Positions 1-9,043 of a stretch of DNA of 64,000 nucleotides are shown here, piece after piece. Position 1 is the stretch's first letter. Each line of letters begins with the position of its first letter. The stretch comes from Paracoccaceae bacterium (GTDB lineage Bacteria; Pseudomonadota; Alphaproteobacteria; Rhodobacterales; Rhodobacteraceae), in the NCBI GenBank assembly GCA_024742405.1, contig JANSYP010000002.1, positions 248,001 through 312,000 of the forward strand. Direction: 5' to 3'. Under the pieces are notes generated by a model. The model had not been told where the DNA came from and searched no databases. It worked only from the letters and a program-made list of their open reading frames with translations. The position numbers were made by a program, and so were the translations under genes.

Positions 1-714
1 GCGTACAGTGTCCGCACGAGCAGAGGACAAGTCCCATTTCGGATTGAGGGCCTGGACCACCGGACGGGCCGCCAGATGGCCGTTGACTGCCACATCGTTG
101 GTTACAAGACGCAAGACGTCCGAGACAACGGCCAGCGTGGCGGCGAGCACGGGTTCGGGCGTATCGGTTTCGGGCGCAAAAAGCGGCGAGTCCGGCAAAT
201 CGAAGATTTCGATAACCAGTCCCTGGTCGCTGAGCCGCGTTACGACGTGGCGCAGTTCGGACAGGGCGGCCATGCTTTCTCCGCCGCGCAGCTCCAGCTC
301 TTCCAAAAGCTCCTCAGAGCCATTGCCTGCGGCGGTTCCGGTATTGTCGCGCAACTCATTGATCAGGTCGATCCCGGTCATGCCACTGGCCTGATGATGT
401 TCGGTCGGGTGCTGGTTGGAGGCGCCGGTTCCCGACTGCGCAAGCTCCTGCTCGGCGAAGACATCGTCACCCCAAAACGCCCCGTCGCCACCGCCGGATA
501 TCTCGTTCATCGGAATCGTCGGCGAGAAATAGTCGGCAAGCCCGTTGCGTTGCGACTCGGTCGTGGAATTCAGCAACCACATCAGCAAAAAGAACGCCAT
601 CATCGCGGTCACGAAGTCCGCATAGGCCACTTTCCACGCGCCGCCATGGTGACCATCGGCCGCCGCAGCACGCTTTTTCTTAATGATCACAGGCGCCAGA
701 CTGTCCGTAGACAT
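1..714 (-). CDS. motB: Flagellar motor stator protein MotB (5' part, cut by window edge)
   Basis: MotB anchors the flagellar stator to peptidoglycan and, with MotA, forms the ion channel that drives rotation. The start codon is at 714 and the frame stays open to base 1, so 238 residues are visible and the C-terminus lies outside. The N-terminal plug and channel segment is clear: KVAYADFVTAMMAFFLLMWL at about residues 28-47. Asp33 sits where the proton-binding Asp32 of E. coli MotB lies. The last visible residues (WDLSSARADTVR) match the start of the OmpA-like peptidoglycan-binding domain. No MotA gene is visible in the window. The basic N-terminal tail (KKKR) is normal for MotB. Confidence 0.93.
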   Translation of the reverse strand, partial: MSTDSLAPVIIKKKRAAAADGHHGGAWKVAYADFVTAMMAFFLLMWLLNSTTESQRNGLADYFSPTIPMNEISGGGDGAFWGDDVFAEQELAQSGTGASNQHPTEHHQASGMTGIDLINELRDNTGTAAGNGSEELLEELELRGGESMAALSELRHVVTRLSDQGLVIEIFDLPDSPLFAPETDTPEPVLAATLAVVSDVLRLVTNDVAVNGHLAARPVVQALNPKWDLSSARADTVR

Positions 715-839
715 CGCACACCACCCCTCAATTTCACCCGAGCCCAGATCTAGGCGGAACGGGTTTCCGAGAGGTTAGACCGCGCCGGTTCCCAACGGAA
801 AAGCGCTGCGGATTTGAATGATCCCCGTCCAGGACCGTT

Positions 840-1622
840 TCAGGCAACACCGCGATCGGTGTGTGTTGCCCTGGCGTCGTCCATGACCCGGCGCATCTCG
901 GCAATCGCCGGGGACAGTCCGCGAAAGATCGCCTCGCCGATCAGGAAATGGCCGATATTGAGCTCACGCAACTCGGGCAGGGCTGCCACCGGTGCGACGG
1001 AGTCGAAGGTCAACCCGTGCCCGGCATGGAGCTCCAGTCCAAGCCCATGGCCGAACGTCGCCATGTCGCGCAGCCGGGCAAGCTCGACTGCGGCCTCCTC
1101 GGTCCGCCCCTCGGCCACGGCATCGCAATAGGACCCTGTGTGCAGCTCGATCACCTCCGCGCCGATCCGGTGCGCGGCTTCGATCTGACGGCGTTCGGCC
1201 GCGATGAAGATCGACACGCGGCAGCCTGCTTCCCGTAAGGGAGCTATGAAATGGGCGAGCCTGTTTTCCTCGCGCGCAACCTCGAGGCCACCCTCGGTGG
1301 TGCGCTCTTCGCGCCGCTCGGGAACTATGCAGACCGCGTGGGGTTTGTGACGCAATGCAATGGCCTGCATCTCGTCTGTGGCAGCCATCTCGAAATTGAG
1401 AGGCACGCTGAGGACCTCCATCAGACCATCGATATCGGCGTCGGAAATATGCCGGCGGTCCTCGCGCAGATGTGCCGTGATTCCGTCCGCGCCGGCATCC
1501 TCGGCCAGTTTGGCCGCGCGCAGCGGATCAGGGTAGGCACCGCCGCGCGCATTCCGCACGGTGGCCACATGGTCGATATTGACGCCAAGACGCAGTCGGT
1601 TCGGGTCGGTGTGCTCAGTCAT
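840..1622 (-). CDS. pdxJ: Pyridoxine 5'-phosphate synthase PdxJ
   Basis: PdxJ condenses 3-amino-1-hydroxyacetone 1-phosphate with 1-deoxy-D-xylulose 5-phosphate to make pyridoxine 5'-phosphate, the last ring-forming step of the DXP-dependent vitamin B6 pathway. The 260 residues fit the family length. Family motifs are visible: LGVNIDHVATVRNARGG near the N-terminus, ITAHLREDRRHI, VCIVPERREE, and LHAGHGL in the phosphate-binding part of the TIM barrel. It lies 57 bp downstream of the DUF2062 gene and is probably the distal gene of the rpoZ-rel transcript. The start at 1622 puts a short tail (MTEHTDPNR) before the conserved first strand. Confidence 0.96.
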   Translation of the reverse strand: MTEHTDPNRLRLGVNIDHVATVRNARGGAYPDPLRAAKLAEDAGADGITAHLREDRRHISDADIDGLMEVLSVPLNFEMAATDEMQAIALRHKPHAVCIVPERREERTTEGGLEVAREENRLAHFIAPLREAGCRVSIFIAAERRQIEAAHRIGAEVIELHTGSYCDAVAEGRTEEAAVELARLRDMATFGHGLGLELHAGHGLTFDSVAPVAALPELRELNIGHFLIGEAIFRGLSPAIAEMRRVMDDARATHTDRGVA

Positions 1623-1679
1623 GGTCTTGCTCCCTCTCGGCGGCAGGTATAGCGCAAAACCGCGCCGCTCCGACAGACC

Positions 1680-2279
1680 TCAGAGCGATCTGTTCAGAGC
1701 CCGCGCCCGGCGGCGCTGATAAGCGGCGATCACGGGCTTGGAGAGCGCATAGGCGGCAAATCCCGCAATCAGCCCCGGGACCATTCCGCCCACCATATAA
1801 GGCAAGAACACCGTATCGAAGAACAGATGCAGCCGGTCCCAATGCGCGTCGACGGGGCGGAACAGTGACGTAAGGTTCCACCAGAGCTCACCCGAAGCAC
1901 GCGAAAACGCCTCGAAAACGCCAACGCTTGTTTCGCGCTGCTTCGTGCCCAGAACGCGGTTCCCGATTTGCAGCGCCAGCGCGGCAATGAACGGGAAGGT
2001 CAGCGGGTTTCCAACAAATGTGGACAGCATCGCGGCCAGAACGTTTCCGCGCAGGGCGAGGGCCACAAAGGCCGCAGCAATGAAGTGGAGACCAAACAGC
2101 GGTGTGAATGACACGAAAACGCCTGCCGCAATGCCTCGCGCGATGCGCTGCGGTGGATCAGGCAACCGACGAAGGCGGTGCCCGATGTAACTCGCCGCCC
2201 GGCCCCAGCCGCCTTTGGGATAGACGCTGTCCTGCGCAACTTGCAAATAGCTGCGTTTGTTTTTTCTCTTGAAGACCAA
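1680..2279 (-). CDS. DUF2062 integral membrane protein
   Basis: A 199-residue protein of the DUF2062 family, biochemical function unknown. The family signature is visible at about residues 45-100: a conserved stretch containing GIAAGVFVSFTPLFGLH, followed by hydrophobic segments and FVGNPLTFPF. A further hydrophobic segment near residues 160-185 (GGMVPGLIAGFAAYAL) suggests three or so membrane passes. The N-terminus is basic (FKRKNKR) and probably cytoplasmic. It starts 18 bp after the rel stop and precedes pdxJ, an arrangement typical of Rhodobacterales. The position suggests cotranscription with rel but says nothing firm about its job. Confidence 0.85.
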   Translation of the reverse strand: MVFKRKNKRSYLQVAQDSVYPKGGWGRAASYIGHRLRRLPDPPQRIARGIAAGVFVSFTPLFGLHFIAAAFVALALRGNVLAAMLSTFVGNPLTFPFIAALALQIGNRVLGTKQRETSVGVFEAFSRASGELWWNLTSLFRPVDAHWDRLHLFFDTVFLPYMVGGMVPGLIAGFAAYALSKPVIAAYQRRRARALNRSL

Positions 2280-2297
2280 CCGCTTACTGTCTCCAAC

Positions 2298-4439
2298 TCA
2301 TTGCGCCGGAACTGGCGTCCGCACCACTTCCCTGTACCGGGTAATCGCCGCCACATCACTGTCGGCTTCGAGAGCCGTCATGACACGATGCAGATGCTCG
2401 GCATCTCTCAGGTCGACATATACAAGGAGCCTGTAAAAGTCCGGCTTTCGGTCCGCGAATACCAGATCGGAGATATTGGCCTGCTGTTCGCCGATCAATG
2501 TGCAGATTCGCCCCAGCACGCCGGCATCGTTGCTCAGGGTCACGTCGAAGCCGACCGTGTTCACCGCCGCATGCGGGCCGGAATGCCAGTGCAGGTCGAT
2601 CCAGCGGTCAAGCTGATCATCGAACTGCGCCAGTCTCGGACAATCGATGGCATGGACCTCGACTCCTTTGCCCGGCATGGTGATACCCACGATCCGCTCG
2701 CCCGGGACAGGCCGGCAACAGGTGCCACGCACCCAGCTTTGCCCCGGCTCGATTCCCAGGACGGCCCTGCGGGCGTCGATCTCCTCGCCGCGCTTGCTGG
2801 CCAGCTCAGGATAGAGCGTGTCGACGACCTTGCGCGCGGCGAGCTCCCCGCTGCCCAGGCGCGACAGCATTTCTTCGACATCGTCGAAGCCCAGATGCCG
2901 CGATGCCGTGATCAGTGCCTTGTCGGATGCCTTCTTGTCGACATGTTCGAACGCCACCCGCGCCAGTTCACGTCCAAGCTTGACGAAGCGGGACCGGTTG
3001 TCTGCGCGCATCGCCCGACGGATCGCTGACTTCGCCTTGCCGGTCACAGCGATATCGATCCAGGTCGCCTGGGGGGTCTGTGCCTCGGCGGTCATGATCT
3101 CGACCGACTGGCCGTTCTTGAGCTGGGTCCAGAGCGGCACGCGCCGCCCGTCGACTTTTGCCCCGGCACAGGCTTGTCCGATCCGCGTGTGGATCGCAAA
3201 GGCGAAGTCGAGCGGCGTTGCGCCCTTGGGCAGTTTGACGACATCGCCCTTGGGCGTGAAGCAGAACACCTTGTCGGTGTACATCTCGAGCTTCACGGCC
3301 TCAAAGAACTCGTCGTCATCCGCCGAGGCCTCGAAATGCTCAGTCAGGCCCGCAATCCAGCTCGCAGGATCGACGGCAAATGGGTTTTCCGTCCGCTCGC
3401 CGTCGCGGTAGGCCCAGTGCGCTGCGACGCCGGCCTCGGCCACCTCATGCATCTCCTGAGTACGGATCTGCACCTCTACCCGTTTACCATCGCGTCCCAG
3501 AACAGTGGTATGCAGGCTGCGATACCCGTTCTGCTTGGGCTGGCTGATATAGTCCTTGAACCGTGTCGGCACGGCCCGCCACCGGCGGTGAATTGCCCCA
3601 AGGGCGCGGTAGCAGTCCATCTGGCTGTCGGTGATCACGCGGAACCCGTAGATGTCCGACAGGCGCGAAAAGCTCTGGTCCTTCTGCTCCATCTTGCGCC
3701 AGATCGAATAGGGACGCTTGGCCCGGCCCACGACTTCGGCCGCAATCGCCTCGGCGGTCAGTTCGCGCTCTATGTCGTCCTTGATACGGCCGACCACATC
3801 GCCCGCATCGCCCTGCAGTTTGACAAAGCGGCGCAGGATCGACTCGCGCCCCTTCGGATTGAGCACCTGGAACGACAGATCCTCGATCTCGTCGCGCATC
3901 CATTGCATCCCCATGCGCCCTGCAAGCGGCGCATAGATATCCATGGTCTCGCGGGCTTTCTGAGCCTGCTTCTCGGCCGGAAGGGAGCGGATCGTGCGCA
4001 TATTGTGCAGCCGGTCGAAGAGCTTCACCAAGATCACACGCAGATCTCGGCTCATCGCCATGAAGAGCTTGCGGAAATTCTCTGCCTGCTTGGTCTCGGT
4101 CGAGGTGAGCTGCAGGTTGGTGAGCTTGGTCACGCCTTCGACCAGTTCGGCGATCTCGGCCCCAAAGGTCTCGGCAATCTCGCGGTAGGTCGCGGAGGTG
4201 TCTTCGAGCGTGTCGTGCAGCAGGGCCGTGATGATCGTAGCGTCGTCCAGCCGCTGCTCTGCCAGCAGCGCCGCGACAGCAACCGGGTGCGTGATGTAGG
4301 GCTCGCCGGATCGGCGAAACTGGCCTTCATGGGCCGCCAGCGCGTAGTCGTAAGCGGCCCGGATCAGCGCGATGTCAGACCTTGGGTTGTAGCTGCGAAC
4401 CCGACCGATCAGATCGTCTGACGCGATCAGATGCTCCAA
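2298..4439 (-). CDS. rel: Bifunctional (p)ppGpp synthetase/hydrolase, RelA/SpoT homologue
   Basis: This enzyme makes and breaks the stringent-response alarmones ppGpp and pppGpp. The 713 residues contain the full long-RSH layout. An N-terminal HD hydrolase domain carries His51, His75-Asp76 and the E79-D80 pair (HDTLEDT). The synthetase domain follows with YRSLHTTV and the RTQEMHEVAEAGVAAHW stretch. A TGS domain begins near FCFTPKGDVVKLPKGATPLD, and a C-terminal ACT domain closes the protein. Intact HD and synthetase motifs suggest both activities, as expected where one RSH protein serves the cell. It follows rpoZ by 22 bp and is probably in the same operon. Confidence 0.96.
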   Translation of the reverse strand: MEHLIASDDLIGRVRSYNPRSDIALIRAAYDYALAAHEGQFRRSGEPYITHPVAVAALLAEQRLDDATIITALLHDTLEDTSATYREIAETFGAEIAELVEGVTKLTNLQLTSTETKQAENFRKLFMAMSRDLRVILVKLFDRLHNMRTIRSLPAEKQAQKARETMDIYAPLAGRMGMQWMRDEIEDLSFQVLNPKGRESILRRFVKLQGDAGDVVGRIKDDIERELTAEAIAAEVVGRAKRPYSIWRKMEQKDQSFSRLSDIYGFRVITDSQMDCYRALGAIHRRWRAVPTRFKDYISQPKQNGYRSLHTTVLGRDGKRVEVQIRTQEMHEVAEAGVAAHWAYRDGERTENPFAVDPASWIAGLTEHFEASADDDEFFEAVKLEMYTDKVFCFTPKGDVVKLPKGATPLDFAFAIHTRIGQACAGAKVDGRRVPLWTQLKNGQSVEIMTAEAQTPQATWIDIAVTGKAKSAIRRAMRADNRSRFVKLGRELARVAFEHVDKKASDKALITASRHLGFDDVEEMLSRLGSGELAARKVVDTLYPELASKRGEEIDARRAVLGIEPGQSWVRGTCCRPVPGERIVGITMPGKGVEVHAIDCPRLAQFDDQLDRWIDLHWHSGPHAAVNTVGFDVTLSNDAGVLGRICTLIGEQQANISDLVFADRKPDFYRLLVYVDLRDAEHLHRVMTALEADSDVAAITRYREVVRTPVPAQ

Positions 4440-4461
4440 GCCACCCTCCGGCCAAGACCCG

Positions 4462-4815
4462 TCAGCTCGGCCCCTGCGCTTCCATCAGCGCGCGGAGCAG
4501 CTTTTCCTCGGACATGTCATCGTCCGCCGGCTTGTCGGCTTCGACGCCCATCAAAAGCGACATCGCATCGTCTTCCGGCTCATCGACCTCGATCTGGGTC
4601 TGGTTGCTCTCGATCATCCGTTCGCGCAGGTCATCCGCCTGCTGCGTTTCCTCGGCAATCTCGCGCAGGGAGACCACAGGGTTCTTGTCATTGTCGCGAT
4701 CAATGGTGATCGGCCCGCCTGCGGCGATTTCGCGGGCGCGATGGGCGGCGAGCATGACAAGCTCAAACCGGTTCGGAACCTTATCAACGCAGTCTTCAAC
4801 CGTCACGCGGGCCAT
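4462..4815 (-). CDS. rpoZ: RNA polymerase omega subunit
   Basis: Omega helps fold and assemble the beta' subunit and forms part of the ppGpp site of RNA polymerase. The 117 residues start with [20 protein letters not shown], the diagnostic omega N-terminus. The AAHRAREI segment and the [10 protein letters not shown] motif follow. The C-terminal half is acidic and variable. The gene has its own good promoter (4850-4878) and is followed after 22 bp by rel, linking the polymerase ppGpp-site subunit with the ppGpp synthetase in one operon. The start is supported by a GAGGA-type ribosome binding site just upstream. Confidence 0.96.
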   Translation of the reverse strand: MARVTVEDCVDKVPNRFELVMLAAHRAREIAAGGPITIDRDNDKNPVVSLREIAEETQQADDLRERMIESNQTQIEVDEPEDDAMSLLMGVEADKPADDDMSEEKLLRALMEAQGPS

Positions 4816-4849
4816 GATTCGAATTCCTCAGAACTTTGGCAGAGCGACT

Positions 4850-4878
4850 TAACTATGCCATCGAGCCCTGATTGGCAA
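4850..4878 (-). promoter_or_regulatory. Predicted sigma70 promoter of the rpoZ-rel operon
   Basis: On the minus strand, TTGCCA (4878-4873) and TAGTTA (4855-4850) are separated by 17 bp. This is close to the sigma70 -35/-10 consensus. The predicted transcript would begin near 4842, giving a leader of about 27 nt to the rpoZ start. Prediction from sequence only. Confidence 0.6.
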
Positions 4879-5320
4879 GGTTTGTGGCCATCCGGATCGC
4901 CTGTCGCTGCGGCAGTTGCACAGGTCCGCGGATCTGGGATGCCTGACGCCAACCAAGTCCTGCAATGGGGAAGCTTTTTTGACTTTTCTCCGCCGATGCG
5001 GTCAATTATTTCGGTCCCAGCGCATGGCATTCCGGTCCGCACAGCGCCCGGGTAGCGTGCCAGTCCATCGGCACGGTCCGTCTGTAGCAGCATCATACCA
5101 CCCGATGATTCGTTTGGGACTTTCAGGGTCGGCGGAATGTTCCGACACGCCTTTCGCCCGCACCCCGCGATGTGCCAGGCGAAAGACCGCCGATGCCTGC
5201 GACGCGACCGAAACCGTTTTCTGCGCAACCCCGTCGTGACAGTTTTACAGAGACTGTTTCCGCGTTAATAAACTTCTTGTCGGGCCGACCCGCCGCCCAC
5301 CCATCGGGCTGGAAGGGCGC
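4879..5320. other. Non-coding stretch between folK and the rpoZ promoter
   Basis: This 440-bp stretch follows the folK stop and precedes the rpoZ promoter. The reading frames crossing it have no recognisable domain and no credible ribosome binding site. I see no tRNA, repeat or clear intrinsic terminator. Weak short stems occur near 5231-5255 (ACAGT/ACTGT arms). Confidence 0.5.
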
Positions 5321-5890
5321 TCAAACGCGTGGCACCTCCGCGTCCAACCGCTCTACGGCAGCGCACGCCTCCGCCGGCAGTCCGTCGCGCATTTCCGTTA
5401 CCGTGAGGCCCAGCACAGGGTGACGCCAGTCTGGGGCGACCTCCGCCAGCGGGATCAACACAAATGCCCGATCCTGCATACGGGGATGCGGTAAGATCAG
5501 ATCCTGTGGCGTTTCCAGCCTTTGGCGCGCAGGCAACAGTGTCTGCCAATGCGCAAAACTCTTCCGATCGGGCAAGATGAGCTGTCCGACGGCGAGCAGG
5601 TCCAGATCCAGGGTGCGCGGCCCCCAACGGGTTTTGCGGTTCCGGCCGATAAGTCCTTCGATCGCTCGGAACTTTGCCAGGGCTTCTTGCGGGGTCCCCT
5701 CGAACGAGACCCGCGCCGCGGCATTCACAAAATCGGGACCGGAGCCTTCGGGGAATGCCGCAGACTTGAAAAGTGCGCTCGCTGCGTCAACTTTGAAGGG
5801 GCGCTGATTGAGAAGTTCCATCGCGCGACGGACAGTTTCGACTGGTCCGCCAATAGCCGACGCCAAGTTACTGCCGAATCCAACTAGCAT
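5321..5890 (-). CDS. folK: 2-amino-4-hydroxy-6-hydroxymethyldihydropteridine pyrophosphokinase
   Basis: HPPK transfers pyrophosphate from ATP to 6-hydroxymethyl-7,8-dihydropterin in folate biosynthesis. The start chosen at 5890 gives 189 residues beginning MLVGFGSNLAS, the conserved first strand. A longer frame exists upstream but would run into the divergent gene at 6019 and has no homology. Signature motifs are visible: RKTRWGPRTLDLDLL (Mg/ATP site) and LPHPRMQDRAFVLIPL. The downstream neighbours are rpoZ and rel, the usual Rhodobacterales order, although rpoZ has its own promoter. Confidence 0.94.
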   Translation of the reverse strand: MLVGFGSNLASAIGGPVETVRRAMELLNQRPFKVDAASALFKSAAFPEGSGPDFVNAAARVSFEGTPQEALAKFRAIEGLIGRNRKTRWGPRTLDLDLLAVGQLILPDRKSFAHWQTLLPARQRLETPQDLILPHPRMQDRAFVLIPLAEVAPDWRHPVLGLTVTEMRDGLPAEACAAVERLDAEVPRV

Positions 5891-6018
5891 CGCCGTTGCA
5901 TAGCTGTCATGCTCCCTCGGTGACCTAAGGCAATTGTCCCCAGGTCTCTTTGTGTTTTTTCGGCGGCGACCAGCAAACTTCGACCGACGGATAGAGCACT
6001 GTTGGAAAGGAACATTAC

Positions 6019-6609
6019 ATGTTTTACCGAGACGAGCGTTTGGCGCTGTTTGTCGACGGTTCAAACCTCTATGCGGCTGCCAAAGCGCTTTCGTTTGACA
6101 TCGACTACAAACTCCTTCGCCAGGAGTTCATGCGCCGAGGCAAATTGCTGCGCGCTTTCTACTATACTGCCCTTCTAGAGAATGACGAGTATTCTCCGAT
6201 CCGCCCGCTGGTGGATTGGCTGCATTATAACGGCTTCACCATGGTGACCAAGCCCGCAAAGGAATACATCGACAGTCAAGGCCGTAGAAAAGTTAAAGGA
6301 AACATGGACATCGAGCTGACCGTCGATGCCATGGAGCTTGCACCCCATGTCGATCACATCGTCCTGTTTTCGGGCGACGGCGATTTCCGGCCTTTGGTCG
6401 AAAGCCTGCAGCGCAAGGGCGTCAGAGTTTCAGTGGTCTCGACCATCCGGTCGCAACCGCCGATGATCTCGGATGATCTGCGCCGGCAGGCCGACAATTT
6501 CATCGAACTGGATGAACTCAAGGACGTCATCGGGCGCCCGCCGCGCGAACCGCGCGAATTCGACCGCAGACCGCTCGAAACACAGGACCGGGCAGACACC
6601 GAAGCGTGA
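6019..6609 (+). CDS. LabA-like NYN domain protein (putative RNase)
   Basis: A 196-residue NYN (PIN-like) domain protein related to LabA/YacP proteins, a family that includes ribonucleases. The acidic residues of the fold are present: LFVDGSNLY near the N-terminus, GNMDIELTVDAM near residue 97, and LFSGDGDFRPLV near residue 118. These line up as the expected metal-binding Asp cluster. The C-terminal 30 residues are charged and Arg-rich (PPREPREFDRR), possibly for RNA contact. It is divergent from folK and ends before a pair of hairpins, so it may be a single-gene transcript. The RNA substrate is unknown. The start follows an AGGAACATTAC leader. Confidence 0.88.
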   Translation: MFYRDERLALFVDGSNLYAAAKALSFDIDYKLLRQEFMRRGKLLRAFYYTALLENDEYSPIRPLVDWLHYNGFTMVTKPAKEYIDSQGRRKVKGNMDIELTVDAMELAPHVDHIVLFSGDGDFRPLVESLQRKGVRVSVVSTIRSQPPMISDDLRRQADNFIELDELKDVIGRPPREPREFDRRPLETQDRADTEA

Positions 6610-6675
6610 ACCGGCAGGAAGGCACGCGATCAGCCCCTGCCCTCCCCGCCGCTCTTCAAGTCTCACGCTTTGAAC

Positions 6676-6722
6676 CGGGCGACATTTGACGGGTCGCCCG
6701 TTACCTTTGCCGAGGGCAAAGG
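6676..6722 (+). terminator. Two tandem hairpins after the NYN gene
   Basis: Two stem-loops sit 66 bp after the NYN stop. CGGGCGAC (6676-6683) pairs with GTCGCCCG (6693-6700). CCTTTGCC (6704-6711) pairs perfectly with GGCAAAGG (6715-6722) around a 3-nt loop. There is no T-tract on the plus strand, so intrinsic termination is uncertain; the structures may instead protect the mRNA 3' end. Confidence 0.4.
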
Positions 6723-7023
6723 CAAAATGCGCCGGAGTACACTTCGCGCGTCGTCCTGACGCTCGAGCTTTCCCGCGCAGCGCTGCAAGAGCATGGTTGT
6801 AGCCACGTGATCGTTGGTGGTGCCACCCATGACGCGCCGGCAAGATTGCCTCCCAACCAGCCCGCGACGCTGTGACGGGACCGTTCGACCGCGTTTACCC
6901 GATCCACATGAGCGCCTCCGACCCGGGGCCGACGCGCGCTGGTATCTGTCCTTTCGCGCGGTGCCTATCTCTGGACCCGCAGCCTCCCAGGCCCTAGGTT
7001 GGCCTGCGAAAGGACACCCGCCG
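6723..7023. other. Leader region upstream of ispH, no gene recognised
   Basis: This stretch lies between the tandem hairpins and the ispH start. A frame open upstream of ispH reads through it, but the IspH homology begins only at 7024, and the preceding translation is Arg/Pro-rich and unlike any family I know. A GAAAGGAC ribosome binding site lies just before 7024. I see no riboswitch or RNA gene. Confidence 0.5.
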
Positions 7024-7983
7024 ATGACCGACGCTTTCAAGCCGCCGCTCACCCTTTTTCTCGCCGCGCCGCGGGGGTTCTGCGCAGGCGTGGATCGGGC
7101 GATCAAGATCGTCGAGATGGCGCTGCAGAAATGGGGCGCACCGGTCTATGTGCGCCATGAGATTGTCCACAACCGCTATGTCGTCGACGGGTTGCGCGCC
7201 AAGGGTGCGGTGTTCGTCAAGGAACTGGACGAATGCCCCGATGACCGGCCGGTCATCTTTTCCGCCCATGGCGTGCCGAAGGCGGTCCCCGCCGAAGCGG
7301 CCCGGCGCGAAATGATCTATGTCGACGCCACCTGCCCGCTTGTCTCCAAGGTGCATATCGAAGCCGGCCGGCACCATGACAACGGTCTGCAGATCATCAT
7401 GATCGGCCATGCGGGTCACCCCGAGACCGTGGGCACGATGGGACAATTGCCACCCGGTGAAGTGCTGCTGGTCGAAACGGCCGAAGATGTCGCGACCGTC
7501 GCCCCGCGAGACCCCGACAGGCTCGCCTTCGTCACGCAGACCACTCTCTCGGTCGATGACACCGCAGACATCGTCGCGGCGCTGCAGCAGCGGTTTCCCC
7601 AGATCGTCGGGCCGCACAAGGAAGACATCTGCTACGCCACCACCAACCGTCAGGAGGCCGTCAAGGCGCTGGCGCCCCATGCCGAAGCGCTTCTGGTGGT
7701 CGGTGCGCCGAACTCCTCCAACTCCAAGCGGCTGGTGGATGTCGGCCGCAAGGCCGGCTGCGCCTATGCACAACTGGTGCAACGCGCCGCCGATATCGAC
7801 TGGCGCGCGCTGGACGGTGTCCGGAGCCTCGGCGTCACGGCAGGCGCGTCGGCCCCTGACGTGCTGATCGAAGAAGTCATCGACGCCTGTCGGGCGCGCT
7901 TTGACGTGACCATCGAGACCGTCGAGACCGCCCGTGAAGATGTTGAGTTCAAGGTGCCGCGCGTCCTGCGCGAACCGGCATGA
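7024..7983 (+). CDS. ispH: 4-hydroxy-3-methylbut-2-enyl diphosphate reductase IspH
   Basis: IspH is the iron-sulfur enzyme that reduces HMBPP to IPP and DMAPP, the last step of the MEP isoprenoid pathway. From the start at 7024 the protein has 319 residues, the usual length. Conserved features are visible: [12 protein letters not shown] with the first cluster cysteine near residue 18, the VRHEIVHN segment, YVDATCPLV with the second cysteine, and ICYATTNRQ with the third. SSNSKRL and GASAPD lie in the C-terminal substrate-binding part. It overlaps the next gene by 4 bp and appears to lead a five-gene run ending with the TRIC gene. Confidence 0.96.
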   Translation: MTDAFKPPLTLFLAAPRGFCAGVDRAIKIVEMALQKWGAPVYVRHEIVHNRYVVDGLRAKGAVFVKELDECPDDRPVIFSAHGVPKAVPAEAARREMIYVDATCPLVSKVHIEAGRHHDNGLQIIMIGHAGHPETVGTMGQLPPGEVLLVETAEDVATVAPRDPDRLAFVTQTTLSVDDTADIVAALQQRFPQIVGPHKEDICYATTNRQEAVKALAPHAEALLVVGAPNSSNSKRLVDVGRKAGCAYAQLVQRAADIDWRALDGVRSLGVTAGASAPDVLIEEVIDACRARFDVTIETVETAREDVEFKVPRVLREPA

Positions 7984-8453
7984 AGGACACACGCGCCGGC
8001 GCCGCATCGGTGCCGGTCTCGGCCCTGGCGCTCGGGGTGGCGGGCGTCATCCCCTTTGTCTGGGGCGCGGCGACCGAAATCAGCCCGTTTCTCTTCGATC
8101 TGGGCCAGGACGTGCTCGGCCCACGGTTCGTCGGACAGTATGTCCAGATCTTCTACGGCGCGATCATCCTGTCCTTCATGTCCGGCGTGCTTTGGGGTTT
8201 TGCGACCCGCGCGGAGGGCGGCACCGCAACCCTGGGCTATACTCTGAGCGTACTGCCAGCACTCTGGGCGTTCTTCTTTGTCGGGGGCGGGGCGGACCGC
8301 GCGGCGTGGTTTCTGATTGCCGGTTTCGTCGGGCTGCTCGGGCTCGACTTCGGTTTCTGGCGGCTGGGGCTCGCGCCGGCCTGGTGGATGCACTTGCGAA
8401 ACCTCCTGACCCTTATCGTCGTGGGCTGCCTGGCGTTGGGATTGCTGTTTTGA
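7980..8453 (+). CDS. DUF3429 membrane protein
   Basis: A 157-residue hydrophobic protein matching DUF3429, a family of unknown function. It has about five predicted membrane segments: [70 protein letters not shown] and [16 protein letters not shown]. The motif [10 protein letters not shown] and the Trp/Gly-rich C-terminal part are typical of the family. The start overlaps the ispH stop (ATGA) and its own stop overlaps the TTG start of the next gene, so translation is probably coupled. Confidence 0.82.
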   Translation: MKDTRAGAASVPVSALALGVAGVIPFVWGAATEISPFLFDLGQDVLGPRFVGQYVQIFYGAIILSFMSGVLWGFATRAEGGTATLGYTLSVLPALWAFFFVGGGADRAAWFLIAGFVGLLGLDFGFWRLGLAPAWWMHLRNLLTLIVVGCLALGLLF

Positions 8454-9043
8454 GCACACCGGACGCCGAAACGCTGGCAGTCTATGATGCCCGCGCGCGG
8501 GAGTATGCCGCGATGGTCGATGACGGCCCCAATGCCCGGCTGCAGGACTTCCTGGAGAGAGTTCCGCCCAAGGCCCGTCTGCTCGATCTGGGCTGCGGCA
8601 CCGGCGCCATGACCGTACAGATGCGCGCGGCGGAACACGAGGTGGTAGCCCTCGACCCCTCCACCGGAATGGCCGAGGAGGCGAAGGCGCGCTATGGCCT
8701 CAAGGTGCAGATCGGCGATTTCGACGATATTCCCCGGCTTGGGCATTTCGACGGTGTCTGGGCGCATTTCAGTCTGCTCCATGCTCCGCGCACGGACCTG
8801 CCCCGCCATCTTGCCGCGATCCATGCAGCCTTGCGCCCCGATGGCATCTTCCTGATCGCGATGAAGACCGGTACGGGGGCGGCACGGGACGGTCTGGGCC
8901 GCCACTACACCTATGTCACGGAGACCGAGTTGCACGATTTGCTGGAAGACGCGGGGTTCACGCCCCGTAGCGTCGAAACCGGATCTGAAGAAGGTTTCGA
9001 CGGGGTCGTGGCGCCCTGGGTGGTGATGACCGCCGATGCCTGA
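8450..9043 (+). CDS. Class I SAM-dependent methyltransferase
   Basis: A 197-residue Rossmann-fold methyltransferase of unknown substrate. The SAM-binding motif I is clear ([13 protein letters not shown], about residues 41-53). [10 protein letters not shown] gives the acidic residue of motif II, and [13 protein letters not shown] with [12 protein letters not shown] gives later motifs. I chose a TTG start at 8450 because it overlaps the DUF3429 stop (TTGA). No in-frame ATG or GTG lies close by, and the frame further upstream is only a shadow of the preceding genes. The 3' end overlaps rnhA by 8 bp. It may act as a small-molecule methyltransferase, but nothing in the context identifies a target. 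Confidence 0.82.
   Translation: MSTPDAETLAVYDARAREYAAMVDDGPNARLQDFLERVPPKARLLDLGCGTGAMTVQMRAAEHEVVALDPSTGMAEEAKARYGLKVQIGDFDDIPRLGHFDGVWAHFSLLHAPRTDLPRHLAAIHAALRPDGIFLIAMKTGTGAARDGLGRHYTYVTETELHDLLEDAGFTPRSVETGSEEGFDGVVAPWVVMTADA

Noticed and set aside
3174-4421. Long plus-strand open frame of 415 codons
   Set aside because: It lies antisense to rel and is a high-GC shadow; rel has full domain motifs, while this frame has none.
4803-5228. Minus-strand frame of 141 codons upstream of rpoZ
   Set aside because: It overlaps the rpoZ start and promoter, has no domain and no ribosome binding site.
6663-7106. Minus-strand frame of 147 codons
   Set aside because: It overlaps the 5' end of ispH on the opposite strand and the hairpins after the NYN gene; no homology.
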